Counted from the stretch's first letter, positions 27,302 to 36,661 are shown. The stretch: 64,000 bases of DNA from Agromyces sp. SYSU T00194 (GCF_040496035.1 NZ_JBEPJZ010000001.1:1302001-1366000), one strand, 5' to 3'. Numbers and translations: made by a program. The notes: a model not told the origin generated them from the letters alone.

Positions 27302-28449
27302 CACGCCTCCTTCGGGACGATCGAGATCGCGTCCGCCGGCACCTGCACCGTCACGGGAGTGCCCTGGGCGAACGAGATCGACGGGTTCACCCGGGCCCGC
27401 AACTCGCGCCCCGCCACGTCGACGATGTGGTCGACCGCCTCGCCGAGGTAGCTGCGTGCGGCCACCGTGCCGTGGGCCGTGTTCGGCCCGGCCGCCCCGC
27501 CGCGCTCGTGCAGGTGGATGGATTCGGGCCGGATGCCGATGAGGACCTCGGCGCCGAGGTCGAGTCGCGCCTCGGCCTCGACGTCGAGCGGGCCGATCGG
27601 GGTGTCGAGCGTGACGCCCGTCGCCGTCGAGGTCGTCACCGTGCCGTCGAGGAAGTTCGAGTTGCCGATGAACTCCGCGACGAACTTCGACTCGGGCCGC
27701 GTGTAGATCTCCCGGGGCGTCCCCACCTGCTGCACGCGGCCGCCCGACATCACGGCGATGCGCGACGACAGCGCGAGCGCCTCCACCTGGTCGTGCGTGA
27801 CGTAGACGCTCGTGATGCCGAGCTCGCGCTGCAGTCGCTTGAGCTCGAAGCGGAGGTTCTCGCGCAGCCTGGCGTCGAGGTTCGACAGCGGCTCGTCCAG
27901 CAGGAGGAGCTTCGGCTCGATCACGAGCGCCCGCGCGAGGGCGAGACGCTGCTGCTGCCCGCCCGACAGCTTCGTGGCGGTGCGGCCAGCGAGGTGGTCG
28001 AGCTCCATGAGCGCGAGCACGCGCATGACGCGTTCCTCGATCTGCGCCCGGGACGGTCGCGCCGCGCGTCGCCCGACCTTGAGGGGGAAGGCCGTGTTGT
28101 CGAACACCGACATGTGCGGCCAGATCGCGTACGACTGGAAGACCATGCCGAGGCCGCGCCGGTTGACGGGCACCTCCTGCGCGTGCCCCTCGCCCTTGGC
28201 GAACAGCACGCGGCCTCCGACGCGGATCTCACCGGCATCCGGCCGTTCGAGCCCGGCGACCGAGCGCAGCGTCGTGGTCTTGCCGCAGCCCGAGGGGCCG
28301 AGCAGGGTGAACAGCTCGCCCTCCTCGATGGTGAGCGAGACGTCGTCGATCGCGGCGACGACGGTGTTCGCCTTGATCCTCCGCCCCCGGTCGTCACGCC
28401 GATCGCTCGCCGTGGTGAAGGTCTTGGTCAGGTTCTCGATGGTGAGCAT
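27301..28449 (-). CDS. ABC transporter ATP-binding protein (FbpC/PotA-like)
   Basis: A 382-residue ATPase. Walker A is GPSGCGKTTT, signature LSGGQQQRLALARAL, Walker B LLLLDEPLSNLDARLRENL, and the H-loop is YVTHDQVEAL. The DARLRE Walker-B extension and a C-terminal TOBE-type beta domain (~300-375, IGIRPESIHL) mark the iron/spermidine/2-aminoethylphosphonate importer group. A charged insertion at residues 14-28 (ASDRRDDRGRRIK) lengthens the first strand-loop. It works with the adjacent double permease and lipoprotein. Confidence 0.92.
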   Translation of the reverse strand: MLTIENLTKTFTTASDRRDDRGRRIKANTVVAAIDDVSLTIEEGELFTLLGPSGCGKTTTLRSVAGLERPDAGEIRVGGRVLFAKGEGHAQEVPVNRRGLGMVFQSYAIWPHMSVFDNTAFPLKVGRRAARPSRAQIEERVMRVLALMELDHLAGRTATKLSGGQQQRLALARALVIEPKLLLLDEPLSNLDARLRENLRFELKRLQRELGITSVYVTHDQVEALALSSRIAVMSGGRVQQVGTPREIYTRPESKFVAEFIGNSNFLDGTVTTSTATGVTLDTPIGPLDVEAEARLDLGAEVLIGIRPESIHLHERGGAAGPNTAHGTVAARSYLGEAVDHIVDVAGRELRARVNPSISFAQGTPVTVQVPADAISIVPKEA

Positions 28450-28476
28450 GCTGCGTCCTCTCCCGCGATCGGCGGC

Positions 28477-30252
28477 TCAGAGTCGGATGCCGACGCGACT
28501 GCCGAAGCGGTAGACGACGCCGACGATGATGGTGAGCACCGCGACGAGCACGATGCCGAGGGCGGAGATGGTCACGAGCTCGCCCTCTTCGTAGAGCTGG
28601 AAGATGAGCACCGCGATCACCTCGTTGCCCGGGCTGTAGAGCAGGATCGAGGACCCGAGCTCCCGGACCGAGATGATGAGCAGGTAGATCCAGCCGGCCA
28701 TCAGGCCGGGGAAGACGAGCGGGATCAGCACGTGCCGTGCGGTCTGCCACCAGGTGGCTCCGGACACCTGGGCGGACTCCTCCAGCTCGACCGACACCTG
28801 CTCGAGCGAGGAGACGGCGTAGCGCATGCCGTAGGGCATGAAGTTCGTGGCGTAGGCGATCAGGAGGATCAACAGCGTGCCGTAGACCGCGAACGGCAGC
28901 GGATTCCGCAGGTACACGAAGCTCACCGCGATGCCGATGACGAGGCCCGGCACCACCATGGGCAGGAAGGTCAGGTGGTCCACGAGGCTGCGGCCGCGCA
29001 CCCGCGAGCGCAGCACGACCCACGCGGCGATGGCCACGAGCACCATCACCAGCGTCGCGGTGCCGACCGCGAGGAGCACCGAGTTGCCCACGGACTGCAG
29101 GAAGATCGGGTTCTGCAGGAGGTCCACGTAGTTGTCGAGCGTGAAGTCGCCCAACGCGTCCAGGCTGAACCGCCGGTAGAACGGCAGCAGCGAATTGAAC
29201 GCCAGGATGAGCAGCGGCAGCGCCACGGTCGCGAACAGGTAGACGGCGACGCCCGCGGCGACGACCGGCCGGAACCGCCCGAGGTCGATCACGTTGGGCC
29301 GGAACCCCTTGCCGGTGACCGTGGCGAACTCCTTGCTGTCGCCGCGGAACTTCGCCAGCAGCCAGGTGCCGAGCAGGGCGAACAGGATCAGGCCCACCGA
29401 GAGCGCGCCGGCGGCGGCGGTGTCGTACGGGAAGTCCTGCATCACGTAGTAGATGCGCGAGACGAAGACGAAGATGCCGCTGGGGACGCCGAGCAGCGTG
29501 GGCACCTCGAAGGACCCGAGGATCTTGACCGCGACCAGCAGTGCCGCGCCCGCCAGGGCGGGCCGGATCAGCGGCAGCGTCACGGTGAAGAACATCCGCG
29601 TGCGACTGGCGCCGCTGACGAGCGCGGACTCCTCGAGCGAGGGATCCATCGCGCGGAACGCCACGTACATGAAGAGGTACACCATCGGCGCGCTGTGGGT
29701 GCCCTCGACCCAGATCATGCCGCCCATGGAGAAGATGTCGATCAGCGGCACGCCCCACAGCTGCTGCGTCGGCTGGTTGAGCAGGCCGATCGACGGGCTC
29801 GCGAGCATGACCCACGAGATCGTGTAGAGCAGGCCGGGGACGATCAGGGGCACCAGCGACGACGCGACGATGAGCGACTTGAACGGCACGTTGGTGCGGA
29901 CCGTCACGTGCGCGAGCGCGGTGCCGAGGACCATGGCGAGCGCCGTGGAGGCGACGGTGAAGACGATCGAGTTCAGCACCATGTCGTCCAGGCCGGTGGT
30001 GCCGTACGCCCGCGCGAACGAGTCGAGCGAGAACGAGCCGTCCCCGAAGAAGGTGGCGCCGAGCAGGTACGCGATGGGCGTGAGCACCAGGTACCCGATC
30101 ACGAGCAGCGCGAGGAAGATGACGATGTTCCGCACGGCGTTGCCGCCGCCGAGGATCCGTCGCTCGCGCACGGCGGGCGTCCCGCCCGACGGGCCCGCGG
30201 TCGCGGTCGGGGGAGCGGTGGGCTGTTGCGGACGCTGACCGAGCTGGGTCAT
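28477..30252 (-). CDS. ABC transporter permease with two BPD modules (FbpB/ThiP type)
   Basis: A 591-residue permease with about twelve helices, in effect two permease halves joined. The first EAA loop is LEESALVSGASRTRMFFTVTLPLI (~240) and the second is ELEESAQVSGATWWQTARHVLIP (~500). The two-module arrangement is typical of ferric-iron, thiamine and 2-aminoethylphosphonate importers. A Pro-rich, poorly ordered N-terminus of ~35 residues precedes helix 1 (IVIFLALLVIGYLVLTPI). ATG 30252 was chosen because AAAGG precedes it and the further-upstream frame reads through a hairpin. The ATPase gene follows after 27 nt. Confidence 0.92.
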   Translation of the reverse strand: MTQLGQRPQQPTAPPTATAGPSGGTPAVRERRILGGGNAVRNIVIFLALLVIGYLVLTPIAYLLGATFFGDGSFSLDSFARAYGTTGLDDMVLNSIVFTVASTALAMVLGTALAHVTVRTNVPFKSLIVASSLVPLIVPGLLYTISWVMLASPSIGLLNQPTQQLWGVPLIDIFSMGGMIWVEGTHSAPMVYLFMYVAFRAMDPSLEESALVSGASRTRMFFTVTLPLIRPALAGAALLVAVKILGSFEVPTLLGVPSGIFVFVSRIYYVMQDFPYDTAAAGALSVGLILFALLGTWLLAKFRGDSKEFATVTGKGFRPNVIDLGRFRPVVAAGVAVYLFATVALPLLILAFNSLLPFYRRFSLDALGDFTLDNYVDLLQNPIFLQSVGNSVLLAVGTATLVMVLVAIAAWVVLRSRVRGRSLVDHLTFLPMVVPGLVIGIAVSFVYLRNPLPFAVYGTLLILLIAYATNFMPYGMRYAVSSLEQVSVELEESAQVSGATWWQTARHVLIPLVFPGLMAGWIYLLIISVRELGSSILLYSPGNEVIAVLIFQLYEEGELVTISALGIVLVAVLTIIVGVVYRFGSRVGIRL

Positions 30253-30269
30253 GGAGAACCTTTCGACGG

Positions 30270-30303
30270 GAGGGGATGCCCGCACGCGGGCGGACATCCC
30301 CTC
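30270..30303. promoter_or_regulatory. Intercistronic stem-loop after the binding-protein gene
   Basis: GAGGGGATG and CATCCCCTC form a 9-bp stem enclosing a smaller CCCG/CGGG stem. Such hairpins after binding-protein genes often protect that mRNA segment and lower permease expression; the effect here is inferred. Confidence 0.5.
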
Positions 30304-30322
30304 ATGGCGCCTGGATCGGCGA

Positions 30323-31462
30323 TTACTGCTGGCGGATCAGCGCGTCGTACTCGTCCGCCCACTCCTCGTACTGGGTGGTGATGTACTCGGGGTTGATCAG
30401 GCGGAGGTCCTCCTCGGCGACGTGCTCGAGCGGGCCGCCCGGCAGCTGCACCGCGGTCGGGACGAAGGTGCCGCCGTCGAGGAGCACCTGGGCGCCCTCG
30501 CTGAGGATGAAGTCGATCAGGAGCACCGCCGCGGCCGGGTGCGGGGCGTTCGCCATGAGCACGCCGCCTTCCGGCTGCACGATGAGGGGCTTCATGTAGC
30601 GGCCGTCCTCCGTGGTCCAGGTGATGGGGGCGTCCCGGGCGGTCGTGCGGTCCACGACCTGCGAGAGCACCGAGGTGCCCGCGTCGTACTCGCCGGCGAC
30701 GATCAGCTCGGTCATGGTGATGGACGAACCCTGCGGGGACGAGTAGTCGACGAGCGTCGTGAAGAACTCCTCGATCTCGTCGTCGCTCCAGCCCTCCTCC
30801 TCCGACAGGTAGTCGTGCATGCCCGCGTACCACGGCCATGCACCCGCGTCCATGGTCAGCAGCCCGTCCCACTTGGGGTCGGCGAGGTCCGTGATGGTCT
30901 CGGGGATGTCGTCGTCGTCGACCAGGTCCGTGTTCCAGGCGAAGGTCGGCACGGACAGGCGGAACGGCACGAAGCCGAGCGAGTCGTCGTACCCCGGGAT
31001 CTGCGACGTGAGCTCGTCGTTGACGTAGGTCGTCGTCATGCCGTCCTCCTTCGCGAGGAGCTGGGACGCCTCGTCCTCGAAGACGTCGACGGCGTGGAGG
31101 CCCGCCTGGTACTCCTGCACGACGCGCTGGAGGATCGTCTCGGACCGACCGTTGAACACCTCGACCTCGATGTCGTAGGTGTCGCTGAACGCATCGAGCA
31201 CGGGCTGCCAGCCCGGGGCGGTGGAGTAGAAGACGACGGCCCCCTCCTCCTGCGCGGCGGCGACGAGTGCGTCGTGGCGCGCATCGCCCGACATCGCGTT
31301 GAACTCCTCGACCGTGGCGACGGCGCTGCCGTCGCCCCCGGACGCGTCGTCGGTGGTGTCGTCGGCACTGGTGCATCCGGCGAGTACGAGCGCGGCGAGC
31401 CCGACCGCTCCGATGAGGGAGAGTCGCCGCATGCTGTGTGGCGGGAAGACGTGACTGCTCAT
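30323..31462 (-). CDS. ABC transporter substrate-binding lipoprotein (Fe3+/2-AEP class)
   Basis: A 379-residue binding protein. The N-terminus has RRLSLIGAVGLAALVLAGC with lipobox LAGC (Cys30), then a Thr/Asp-rich linker. Mature-domain landmarks include AQEEGAVVFYSTAPGWQPVLDAFSDTYDIEVEV, the usual opening of FbpA-like proteins, and LAKEDGMTTTYVN. ATG 31462 has a GGAG site; ATG 31432 has none. FbpA-type iron proteins bind with paired Tyr residues; I cannot confirm such a pair here, so the ligand may be organic. It is the first gene of the operon with a striking AT-rich promoter upstream. Confidence 0.88.
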   Translation of the reverse strand: MSSHVFPPHSMRRLSLIGAVGLAALVLAGCTSADDTTDDASGGDGSAVATVEEFNAMSGDARHDALVAAAQEEGAVVFYSTAPGWQPVLDAFSDTYDIEVEVFNGRSETILQRVVQEYQAGLHAVDVFEDEASQLLAKEDGMTTTYVNDELTSQIPGYDDSLGFVPFRLSVPTFAWNTDLVDDDDIPETITDLADPKWDGLLTMDAGAWPWYAGMHDYLSEEEGWSDDEIEEFFTTLVDYSSPQGSSITMTELIVAGEYDAGTSVLSQVVDRTTARDAPITWTTEDGRYMKPLIVQPEGGVLMANAPHPAAAVLLIDFILSEGAQVLLDGGTFVPTAVQLPGGPLEHVAEEDLRLINPEYITTQYEEWADEYDALIRQQ

Positions 31463-31523
31463 CAAACTCCAGACCTCTCTGTCTGTGTCGGGCGGGCATC
31501 GGCGCACGCCCTCGATGCGCTGA

Positions 31524-31574
31524 ATGAAAGCAGAGATTGTTGCAACTGACAATAGACGCGGGCAATATTGTTGC
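31524..31574 (-). promoter_or_regulatory. Promoter and repeated operator of the ABC/flavoenzyme operon
   Basis: On the minus strand TTGTCA (31547-31552) and TTTCAT (31524-31529) are spaced 17 bp. The palindrome GTTGCAAC lies in the spacer. The octamer ATTGTTGC occurs at 31536-31543 and again at 31567-31574, 31 bp or three helical turns apart, the second next to CAATATTG. AT content is far above the surroundings. A dedicated regulator is inferred but not seen nearby. Confidence 0.45.
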
Positions 31575-31682
31575 TGATTTGGGTGCCGACGGCGTGTCCG
31601 CACCCCGGTCCGGGCGGTTGCGCCCGCGCGCGACCGACCTAGGCTGGTCGATGAACGCGCCCGACTCGCAGAGGAGTCCACG

Positions 31683-32216
31683 ATGCTCGACTACGACCCG
31701 TACGCCGCCCTCCAGGGCTTCGCCCCGCTGCCGTCGTTCGACGTGCGCAGCGATGACATCGCGCCCGGCGGCGAGATCCCGCTGCGGAACCAGGCGGCCG
31801 GATGCGGCGGCGACGACGTGTCGCCCCACCTCGCATGGTCGGGCTTCCCGCCCGAGACCCGCGGGTTCGTCGTGACCTGCCTCGACCCCGACGCGCCGAC
31901 CGGCGCGGGCTGGTGGCACTGGGCCGTGAACGGGCTCGGCATGACGACCGAGCTGCCGGCCGATGCCGGCGCGTACGGCGGTGCCGGGCTCCCCGACGGG
32001 GCGTTCATGGTCTGCAACGAGGACCGCGAGCCCGCCTACGCAGGGCCGAACCCGCCCGACGGCACGGGCCTGCACCGCTACATGTTCCTCGTCACCGCGC
32101 TCGACCAGGAGCGCCTGCACACGAAGGCCGACGAGACGCCGAGCGCGCTGGCCTTCCAGGCGTACTTCCACGGCATCGCGCGCGGCGTGCTCGTCGGCAC
32201 GGTCATCGCCGACTGA
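31683..32216 (+). CDS. YbhB/YbcL family Raf-kinase-inhibitor-like protein (PEBP)
   Basis: A 177-residue phosphatidylethanolamine-binding-protein-fold protein. Family segments are DVSPHLAWSGFPPETRGFVVTCLDPDAPTG, GWWHWAVNGL, and the late GLHRYMFLVTALD, which together form the anion-binding pocket (DPDAP and H-R residues). GAGGAG precedes the ATG and TAGGCT at 31640-31645 gives a short leader. No lipoprotein signal is seen. Bacterial members have no settled function. Confidence 0.88.
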   Translation: MLDYDPYAALQGFAPLPSFDVRSDDIAPGGEIPLRNQAAGCGGDDVSPHLAWSGFPPETRGFVVTCLDPDAPTGAGWWHWAVNGLGMTTELPADAGAYGGAGLPDGAFMVCNEDREPAYAGPNPPDGTGLHRYMFLVTALDQERLHTKADETPSALAFQAYFHGIARGVLVGTVIAD

Positions 32217-32234
32217 GCGCGGGCCGGAATCGGC

Positions 32235-32792
32235 CTACAGCGCGAGACGGTACCCGTACACGTGCAGGGTGCCGGGCGTGAAGTCGAGGTCGGCGGATGC
32301 GACGAAGCCGACCCGCTCGTACATGGCACGCGCGGCGCGCATCGGCTCGGTCGAGTGCAGCACCACCTGCGCGAGCCCCGCGGCGCGTGCGCGCGCGACG
32401 CACGCCTCGATCAGCATGCGGCCGAGCCCGAGGCCCTGCGCGTCGGGCGAGACGCCGAGGAACCGGATGCCCCCGGCGCCGTCGAGGTCGGGCCAGCCGG
32501 CCCGCACCCCGTACTCGGCGAGGTGGGCGAACCAGACCACGCCGCCCCGCACGTGCTCGTCCGCGTCGACGGCGACGAGCACCGTCACGCCCGGGCGGCC
32601 GGCGTACGCGCCGACGTTCGCGAGCATCGCGTAGTACTCCGGCGACTCCTCGGGCGATGCGAACCCGTCGAGGCTCGAGTACGCCGCGACGAGGATGCGG
32701 CCGAGCACGGGCAGCTCCCCCGGCTGCGCCTCACGCACCGTGAGACCCTCGCGGGGCGCGGTCACCCGTGCGTCGGCCAGCACGCCGGTCAT
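32235..32792 (-). CDS. GNAT family N-acetyltransferase
   Basis: A 185-residue acetyltransferase. The acetyl-CoA pyrophosphate loop is in [25 protein letters not shown], and the C-terminal strand-helix is [22 protein letters not shown]. The first ~15 residues look unstructured. The ATG overlaps the TrhO stop (ATGA), so translation is coupled. The acceptor is unknown; the pairing with a tRNA-modifying enzyme is suggestive but unproven. Confidence 0.85.
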   Translation of the reverse strand: MTGVLADARVTAPREGLTVREAQPGELPVLGRILVAAYSSLDGFASPEESPEYYAMLANVGAYAGRPGVTVLVAVDADEHVRGGVVWFAHLAEYGVRAGWPDLDGAGGIRFLGVSPDAQGLGLGRMLIEACVARARAAGLAQVVLHSTEPMRAARAMYERVGFVASADLDFTPGTLHVYGYRLAL

Positions 32793-33694
32793 CGGGCGAC
32801 CTCCGCCACGGCGTGCGCGGCGCACGACACCGCGTCGCACGACTCGCAGGCGACGAGGCGCGCCCGGCAGGAGGCATCCGTGCAGTTGCCGACCCGGCTG
32901 CTCGGGGCACCGCAGCCGGCGCAGCGGCCGAGCACGGCGGCGCGGTCGCTGAACGAGACCTGGCCGCGCCCGTCGAAGACGTGGAGCGCGCCCTCCCAGA
33001 GGCCGTCGTCGCCGTAGCGCTCGCCGTAGCGGACGATGCCGCCGTCGAGCTGGTACACCTCGCCGAACCCGCGCGCGGTCATGAGGCTCGAGAGCACCTC
33101 GCAGCGGATGCCGCCGGTGCAGTAGGTCACGACGGGCCGGCCCTTCAGGTGGTCGTAGGCGCCCGAGTCGAGCAGGTCGACGAAGTCGCGGGTCGTGTCG
33201 GCGGCGGGCACGACGGCGCCGCGGAATCGCCCGACCTCGGCCTCGAACGCGTTGCGGCCGTCGAAGAACGCGACCTCGTCGCCGCGTTCCGCGACCAGCG
33301 CGTGCAGCGCCTCCGGGTCGAGGCGCGTGCCGCCGCCGATGACGCCGCCGTCGTCGACCTGCAGCTCGCCGGGGGCGCCGAAGCTCACGATCTCGTCGCG
33401 CACCTTCACGCTGAGCTTGGGGAAGTCGAGGCTCCGGCCGTCGGCGTCGAGGCCCGTGCCGTCGCTCCACTTGAGGTCGGCGTCGCGGAACGGCGCGTAG
33501 TCGCGGAACTTCCGGCGCCAGCGCTTCAGCGCGTCCATCTCGCCGCCGAGGGTGCCGTTGATGCCGTGCTCCGAGACGAGGATGCGCCCGCGCAGGCCGA
33601 GCGACTCGCACAGGTCGCGCTGCCAGAGGCGCACGGCCTCGGGGTCGGCGACCGGCGCGAACCGGTAGAAGAGGAGGATCTTGGCGACGGGCAC
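32789..33694 (-). CDS. trhO: Rhodanese-family tRNA uridine hydroxylase TrhO (YceA)
   Basis: A 301-residue protein with the TrhO layout: an N-terminal ferredoxin-like domain ([30 protein letters not shown]) and a rhodanese domain with the catalytic Cys192 in YCTGGIRCE. The Cys-rich C-terminal extension has [14 protein letters not shown] and CESCDAVSC, a likely zinc knuckle. TrhO hydroxylates U34 of certain tRNAs using oxygen, the first step to 5-methoxy- or oxyacetyl-uridine. The start is GTG. The GNAT gene is translationally coupled behind it. Confidence 0.9.
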   Translation of the reverse strand: MPVAKILLFYRFAPVADPEAVRLWQRDLCESLGLRGRILVSEHGINGTLGGEMDALKRWRRKFRDYAPFRDADLKWSDGTGLDADGRSLDFPKLSVKVRDEIVSFGAPGELQVDDGGVIGGGTRLDPEALHALVAERGDEVAFFDGRNAFEAEVGRFRGAVVPAADTTRDFVDLLDSGAYDHLKGRPVVTYCTGGIRCEVLSSLMTARGFGEVYQLDGGIVRYGERYGDDGLWEGALHVFDGRGQVSFSDRAAVLGRCAGCGAPSSRVGNCTDASCRARLVACESCDAVSCAAHAVAEVAR

Positions 33695-33745
33695 CGGGCG
33701 ATGCTACCGGCCGTGGCTGGGCGAGTGCCGAGCAGGGGTGCGCGC

Positions 33746-33751
33746 TAGCGT
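33746..33751 (+). promoter_or_regulatory. Leaderless-type -10 box
   Basis: TAGCGT, then 7 nt, then the GTG at 33759. Confidence 0.5.
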
Positions 33752-33758
33752 GGCATCC

Positions 33759-34895
33759 GTGACCCTCGCCACGCACGCCGACCACGTCCGCATCCACGTC
33801 GCCGACGGGCTCGGGCACGTGACGCTCGACCGGCCCGAGGCGCTGAATGCGCTGAACCACCGGATGCTCCTGCGGCTGACCGAGATCTTCGAGGCGTGGC
33901 GCGACGACACCGAGGTGTCGATCGTGCTGCTCGACGGGGCGGGGGAGCGCGGGTTCTGCGCGGGCGGCGACATCCGCGAGATGTACGCAGGGATCACCGC
34001 CGACCGCCGCGACGACGTGCGCGCGTTCTTCTGGCACGAGTACCGGCTCGACGCCATGATCGCCGAGTACCCGAAGCCCGTCGTCTCGATCCTCGACGGC
34101 ATCGCCATGGGCGGCGGCATCGGCATCGGCGGGCACGCGTCGATCCGCATCGTGACCGAGCGCTCGCGCCTGGCGATGCCGGAGACGCGCATCGGCTTCA
34201 CGCCCGACGTCGGCGGCGCGCTGCTGCTCGGCCGTGCGCCCGGGCGGCTCGGCGAGTACCTCGCGCTCACCTCCGAGTCGATGTCGGATGCCGCGGCCAT
34301 CGATGCCGGCTTCGCCGACTTCCTCGTGCCGAGCGCCTCCCTGCCCGCGCTGGCCCAGGCGCTCGAGGAGCGCGCCGACCCGGGCACCCCCAGCGAGATC
34401 GTGATGCTCTTCGACGAGACGCCAGAGCCGTCGCCGCTGCAGGCGAAGCGGCACTGGATCGACGACGCCTTCGCCGCCGACGACGTGCCCGGCATCATCG
34501 AGCGACTGCGCGAGCTCGCCGACGGCCGGCGCCCGGCCCGCACCGGCGCGGGGGCGCCCGAGTTCCCGGTGGTGCCGCTCGATGCCTCCTCGCGCGCGGA
34601 GGCGGCGGCCACCGCCGAGGCGCTCCTCGAGCGTGCGCCGACGGCGCTCGCCGTGACGCTGCACGCCGTGCGTTCGGCGCGGGCGCTGAACGCACTGCGA
34701 CCCGTGCTCGAGCAGGACCTGCGCCTGGTCTCCTGGTTCCTCGACCACCCCGACCTCGCGGAGGGCATCCGCGCCCAGGTCGTCGACAAGGACCGGTCGC
34801 CCCGCTGGAGCCCGGCCGGGCTGGACGAGCTCGACGAGGACGTGGTCGCGCAGGCCTTCGCGCAGCCACTGCCCTTCCCGCTCTGGGACGACTGA
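33759..34895 (+). CDS. Enoyl-CoA hydratase/isomerase family, 3-hydroxyisobutyryl-CoA hydrolase-like
   Basis: A 378-residue crotonase-fold protein. Oxyanion-hole strands are FCAGGDIREMY and AMGGGIGIGGHASIRIVTER, followed by RLAMPETRIGFTPDVGG, the motif that sets HIBCH apart from plain hydratases. The C-terminal ~120 residues, rich in charged helices and ending FPLWDD, are the HIBCH-type extension. It would hydrolyse 3-hydroxyisobutyryl-CoA in valine degradation, feeding propionyl-CoA to the methylcitrate genes next door. GTG 33759 is chosen from the promoter spacing. A tandem repeat begins at its last codon. Confidence 0.85.
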   Translation: MTLATHADHVRIHVADGLGHVTLDRPEALNALNHRMLLRLTEIFEAWRDDTEVSIVLLDGAGERGFCAGGDIREMYAGITADRRDDVRAFFWHEYRLDAMIAEYPKPVVSILDGIAMGGGIGIGGHASIRIVTERSRLAMPETRIGFTPDVGGALLLGRAPGRLGEYLALTSESMSDAAAIDAGFADFLVPSASLPALAQALEERADPGTPSEIVMLFDETPEPSPLQAKRHWIDDAFAADDVPGIIERLRELADGRRPARTGAGAPEFPVVPLDASSRAEAAATAEALLERAPTALAVTLHAVRSARALNALRPVLEQDLRLVSWFLDHPDLAEGIRAQVVDKDRSPRWSPAGLDELDEDVVAQAFAQPLPFPLWDD

Positions 34896-34946
34896 CCGAC
34901 TGGCCGACTGGCCGACTGGCCGACTGGCCGACTGGCCGACTGACCG
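34891..34946. repeat. Seven tandem 8-bp repeats at the HIBCH-like gene's stop codon
   Basis: The unit ACTGGCCG is repeated five times from 34899 to 34938, flanked on each side by the variant ACTGACCG, the first of which supplies the TGA stop. It sits between the gene end and the prpD promoter. Confidence 0.95.
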
Positions 34947-35002
34947 ACCGGCCGCCGGTACGCCGATGGCGGCGCCTCCGGGCCAGTCGTGGGTGCCGCG
35001 GG

Positions 35003-35008
35003 TACGGT
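35003..35008 (+). promoter_or_regulatory. Leaderless-type -10 box of prpD
   Basis: TACGGT, then 7 nt, then GTG at 35016. Confidence 0.5.
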
Positions 35009-35015
35009 GGAGCAC

Positions 35016-36554
35016 GTGAAGATCCACCACCTGCGCACCCATCGAAGCGACGAGCACCTGACCCGCGAGGGCCAGCTCGCCTGGCAGTTCGCGGGCCTCG
35101 CGATCGACCCCGTCGAGGTCGAATCCGATGTCGTCGACATGGTCGTCAACCGCGTCATCGACAACGCGGCGGTCGCCGCCGCGTCGCTCACGCGCGCCCC
35201 CGTCGTCTCGGCGCGCAGCCAGGCGCTCGCGCACCCCGTCTCCATCGGCGGCGACGGCGCGACCGTGTTCGGCGTCGACGCGGCCCGCCGCACCTCGCCC
35301 GAGTGGGCGGCCTGGGCGAACGGCGTCGCCGTGCGCGAGCTCGACTTCCACGACACGTTCCTCGCCGCCGACTACTCGCACCCGGGCGACAACATCCCGC
35401 CGATCCTCGCGGTCGCCCAGCACCTCGCCGCGCACCGCGGCATCACCGGCCGTGACGTCGTGCGGGCCATCGCCACGGCCTACGAGGTGCAGATCGACCT
35501 GGTGAAGGCGATCTCGCTGCACGCGCACAAGATCGACCACGTCGCCCACCTCGGCCCGTCGGCGGCCGCAGGCATCGGCACCCTGCTCGGCCTCGACCAG
35601 GAGACGATCTTCCAGGCCATCGGCCAGGCGCTGCACACGACCACCGCGACGCGGCAGTCGCGCAAGGGCGAGATCTCGACCTGGAAGGCGCACGCGCCGG
35701 CGTTCGCCGGGAAGATGGCGATCGAGGCCGTCGACCGCGCGATGCGGGGCCAGACCAGCCCGGTGCCGATCTGGGAGGGTGAGGACGGCGTCATCGCCTG
35801 GCTCCTCGACGGGCCGGACGCCTCGTACGAGGTGCCGCTGCCCGAGCTCGGCGAGCCCAAGCGCGCGATCCTCGACTCGTACACCAAGGAGCACTCGGCC
35901 GAGTACCAGGCGCAGGCGTGGATCGACCTCGCCCGCAAGCTGCACGACGAGTACCCGCTGCTGCTCGACGACCCCGCCCGGGTCGAGTCGATCGTGCTGG
36001 AGACCAGCCACCACACGCACTACGTGATCGGCTCGGGCGCGAACGACCCGCAGAAGTACGACCCGACCGCGTCACGCGAGACGCTCGACCACTCGATCCC
36101 GTACATCTTCACGGTCGCGCTGCAGGACGGCAGCTGGCACCACGTCGACTCGTATGCGCCCGAGCGCGCCGCCCGCCCCGACACGGTCGAGCTCTGGCGC
36201 AAGGTCACCACGGTCGAGGACCCGGAGTGGACCCGCCGCTACCACTCGCTCGACATCTCCGAGAAGGCGTTCGGCGGCCGCGTGGTCATCCGCCTCGCCG
36301 ACGGCGGCGAGATCACCGACGAGATCGCGGTCGCCGACGCGCACCCGCTCGGCGCCCGCCCGTTCGCGCGCGAGCAGTACGTGCAGAAGTTCCGCACCCT
36401 CGCCGAGCGCTCGCTCGAGGCGCCCGAGATCGACCGCTTCCTCGACGTGGCGGCGCGCCTGCCCGAGCTCGGCCCCGACGAGCTCGGCGGCCTGACCTTC
36501 ACGGCGGCGCCCGGCCTGCTCACGACGGTCGAGAACCCGGAGGGCCTCTTCTAG
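35016..36554 (+). CDS. prpD: 2-methylcitrate dehydratase PrpD (MmgE/PrpD family)
   Basis: A 512-residue Fe-S-independent dehydratase of the methylcitrate cycle, converting 2-methylcitrate to 2-methylaconitate. MmgE/PrpD landmarks are the N-terminal [15 protein letters not shown], the central [29 protein letters not shown] with the conserved HPGDN loop, [19 protein letters not shown], and the late [13 protein letters not shown]. The length equals that of typical PrpD. Family members alone are ambiguous, but prpB and prpC in the same orientation 7 kb on support the name. GTG 35016 is selected from the promoter spacing; no strong ribosome site is seen. Confidence 0.88.
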   Translation: MKIHHLRTHRSDEHLTREGQLAWQFAGLAIDPVEVESDVVDMVVNRVIDNAAVAAASLTRAPVVSARSQALAHPVSIGGDGATVFGVDAARRTSPEWAAWANGVAVRELDFHDTFLAADYSHPGDNIPPILAVAQHLAAHRGITGRDVVRAIATAYEVQIDLVKAISLHAHKIDHVAHLGPSAAAGIGTLLGLDQETIFQAIGQALHTTTATRQSRKGEISTWKAHAPAFAGKMAIEAVDRAMRGQTSPVPIWEGEDGVIAWLLDGPDASYEVPLPELGEPKRAILDSYTKEHSAEYQAQAWIDLARKLHDEYPLLLDDPARVESIVLETSHHTHYVIGSGANDPQKYDPTASRETLDHSIPYIFTVALQDGSWHHVDSYAPERAARPDTVELWRKVTTVEDPEWTRRYHSLDISEKAFGGRVVIRLADGGEITDEIAVADAHPLGARPFAREQYVQKFRTLAERSLEAPEIDRFLDVAARLPELGPDELGGLTFTAAPGLLTTVENPEGLF

Positions 36555-36649
36555 GACGCGCCCGAGCCGGGGTGGTCGCTTCTCCGGAGCCTGCGGTGGC
36601 GGGTGGGACTCGCCCGGCCGCCGCTCCCGCCGTCGACTGACGTTCGGGG

Positions 36650-36655
36650 TAGCCT
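36650..36655 (+). promoter_or_regulatory. Leaderless-type -10 box
   Basis: TAGCCT, then 6 nt, then ATG at 36662. Confidence 0.5.
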
Positions 36656-36661
36656 CCGAGC

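Noticed and set aside
27427..30381. A ~980-codon open frame on the plus strand opposite the ABC operon
   Set aside because: It mirrors the real minus-strand genes; composition is Arg/Asp/His/Gly-rich with no motif, as expected of antisense frames in very GC-rich DNA. The same applies to other long antisense frames such as 57456-61154(-), 3373-5604(+) and 41086-44853(-).
32235..36020. A 1261-codon minus-strand open frame running through GNAT, TrhO and prpD antisense
   Set aside because: Only its last 185 codons encode a recognisable protein (GNAT, start 32792). The rest is antisense to prpD and the HIBCH-like gene and contains no motif.
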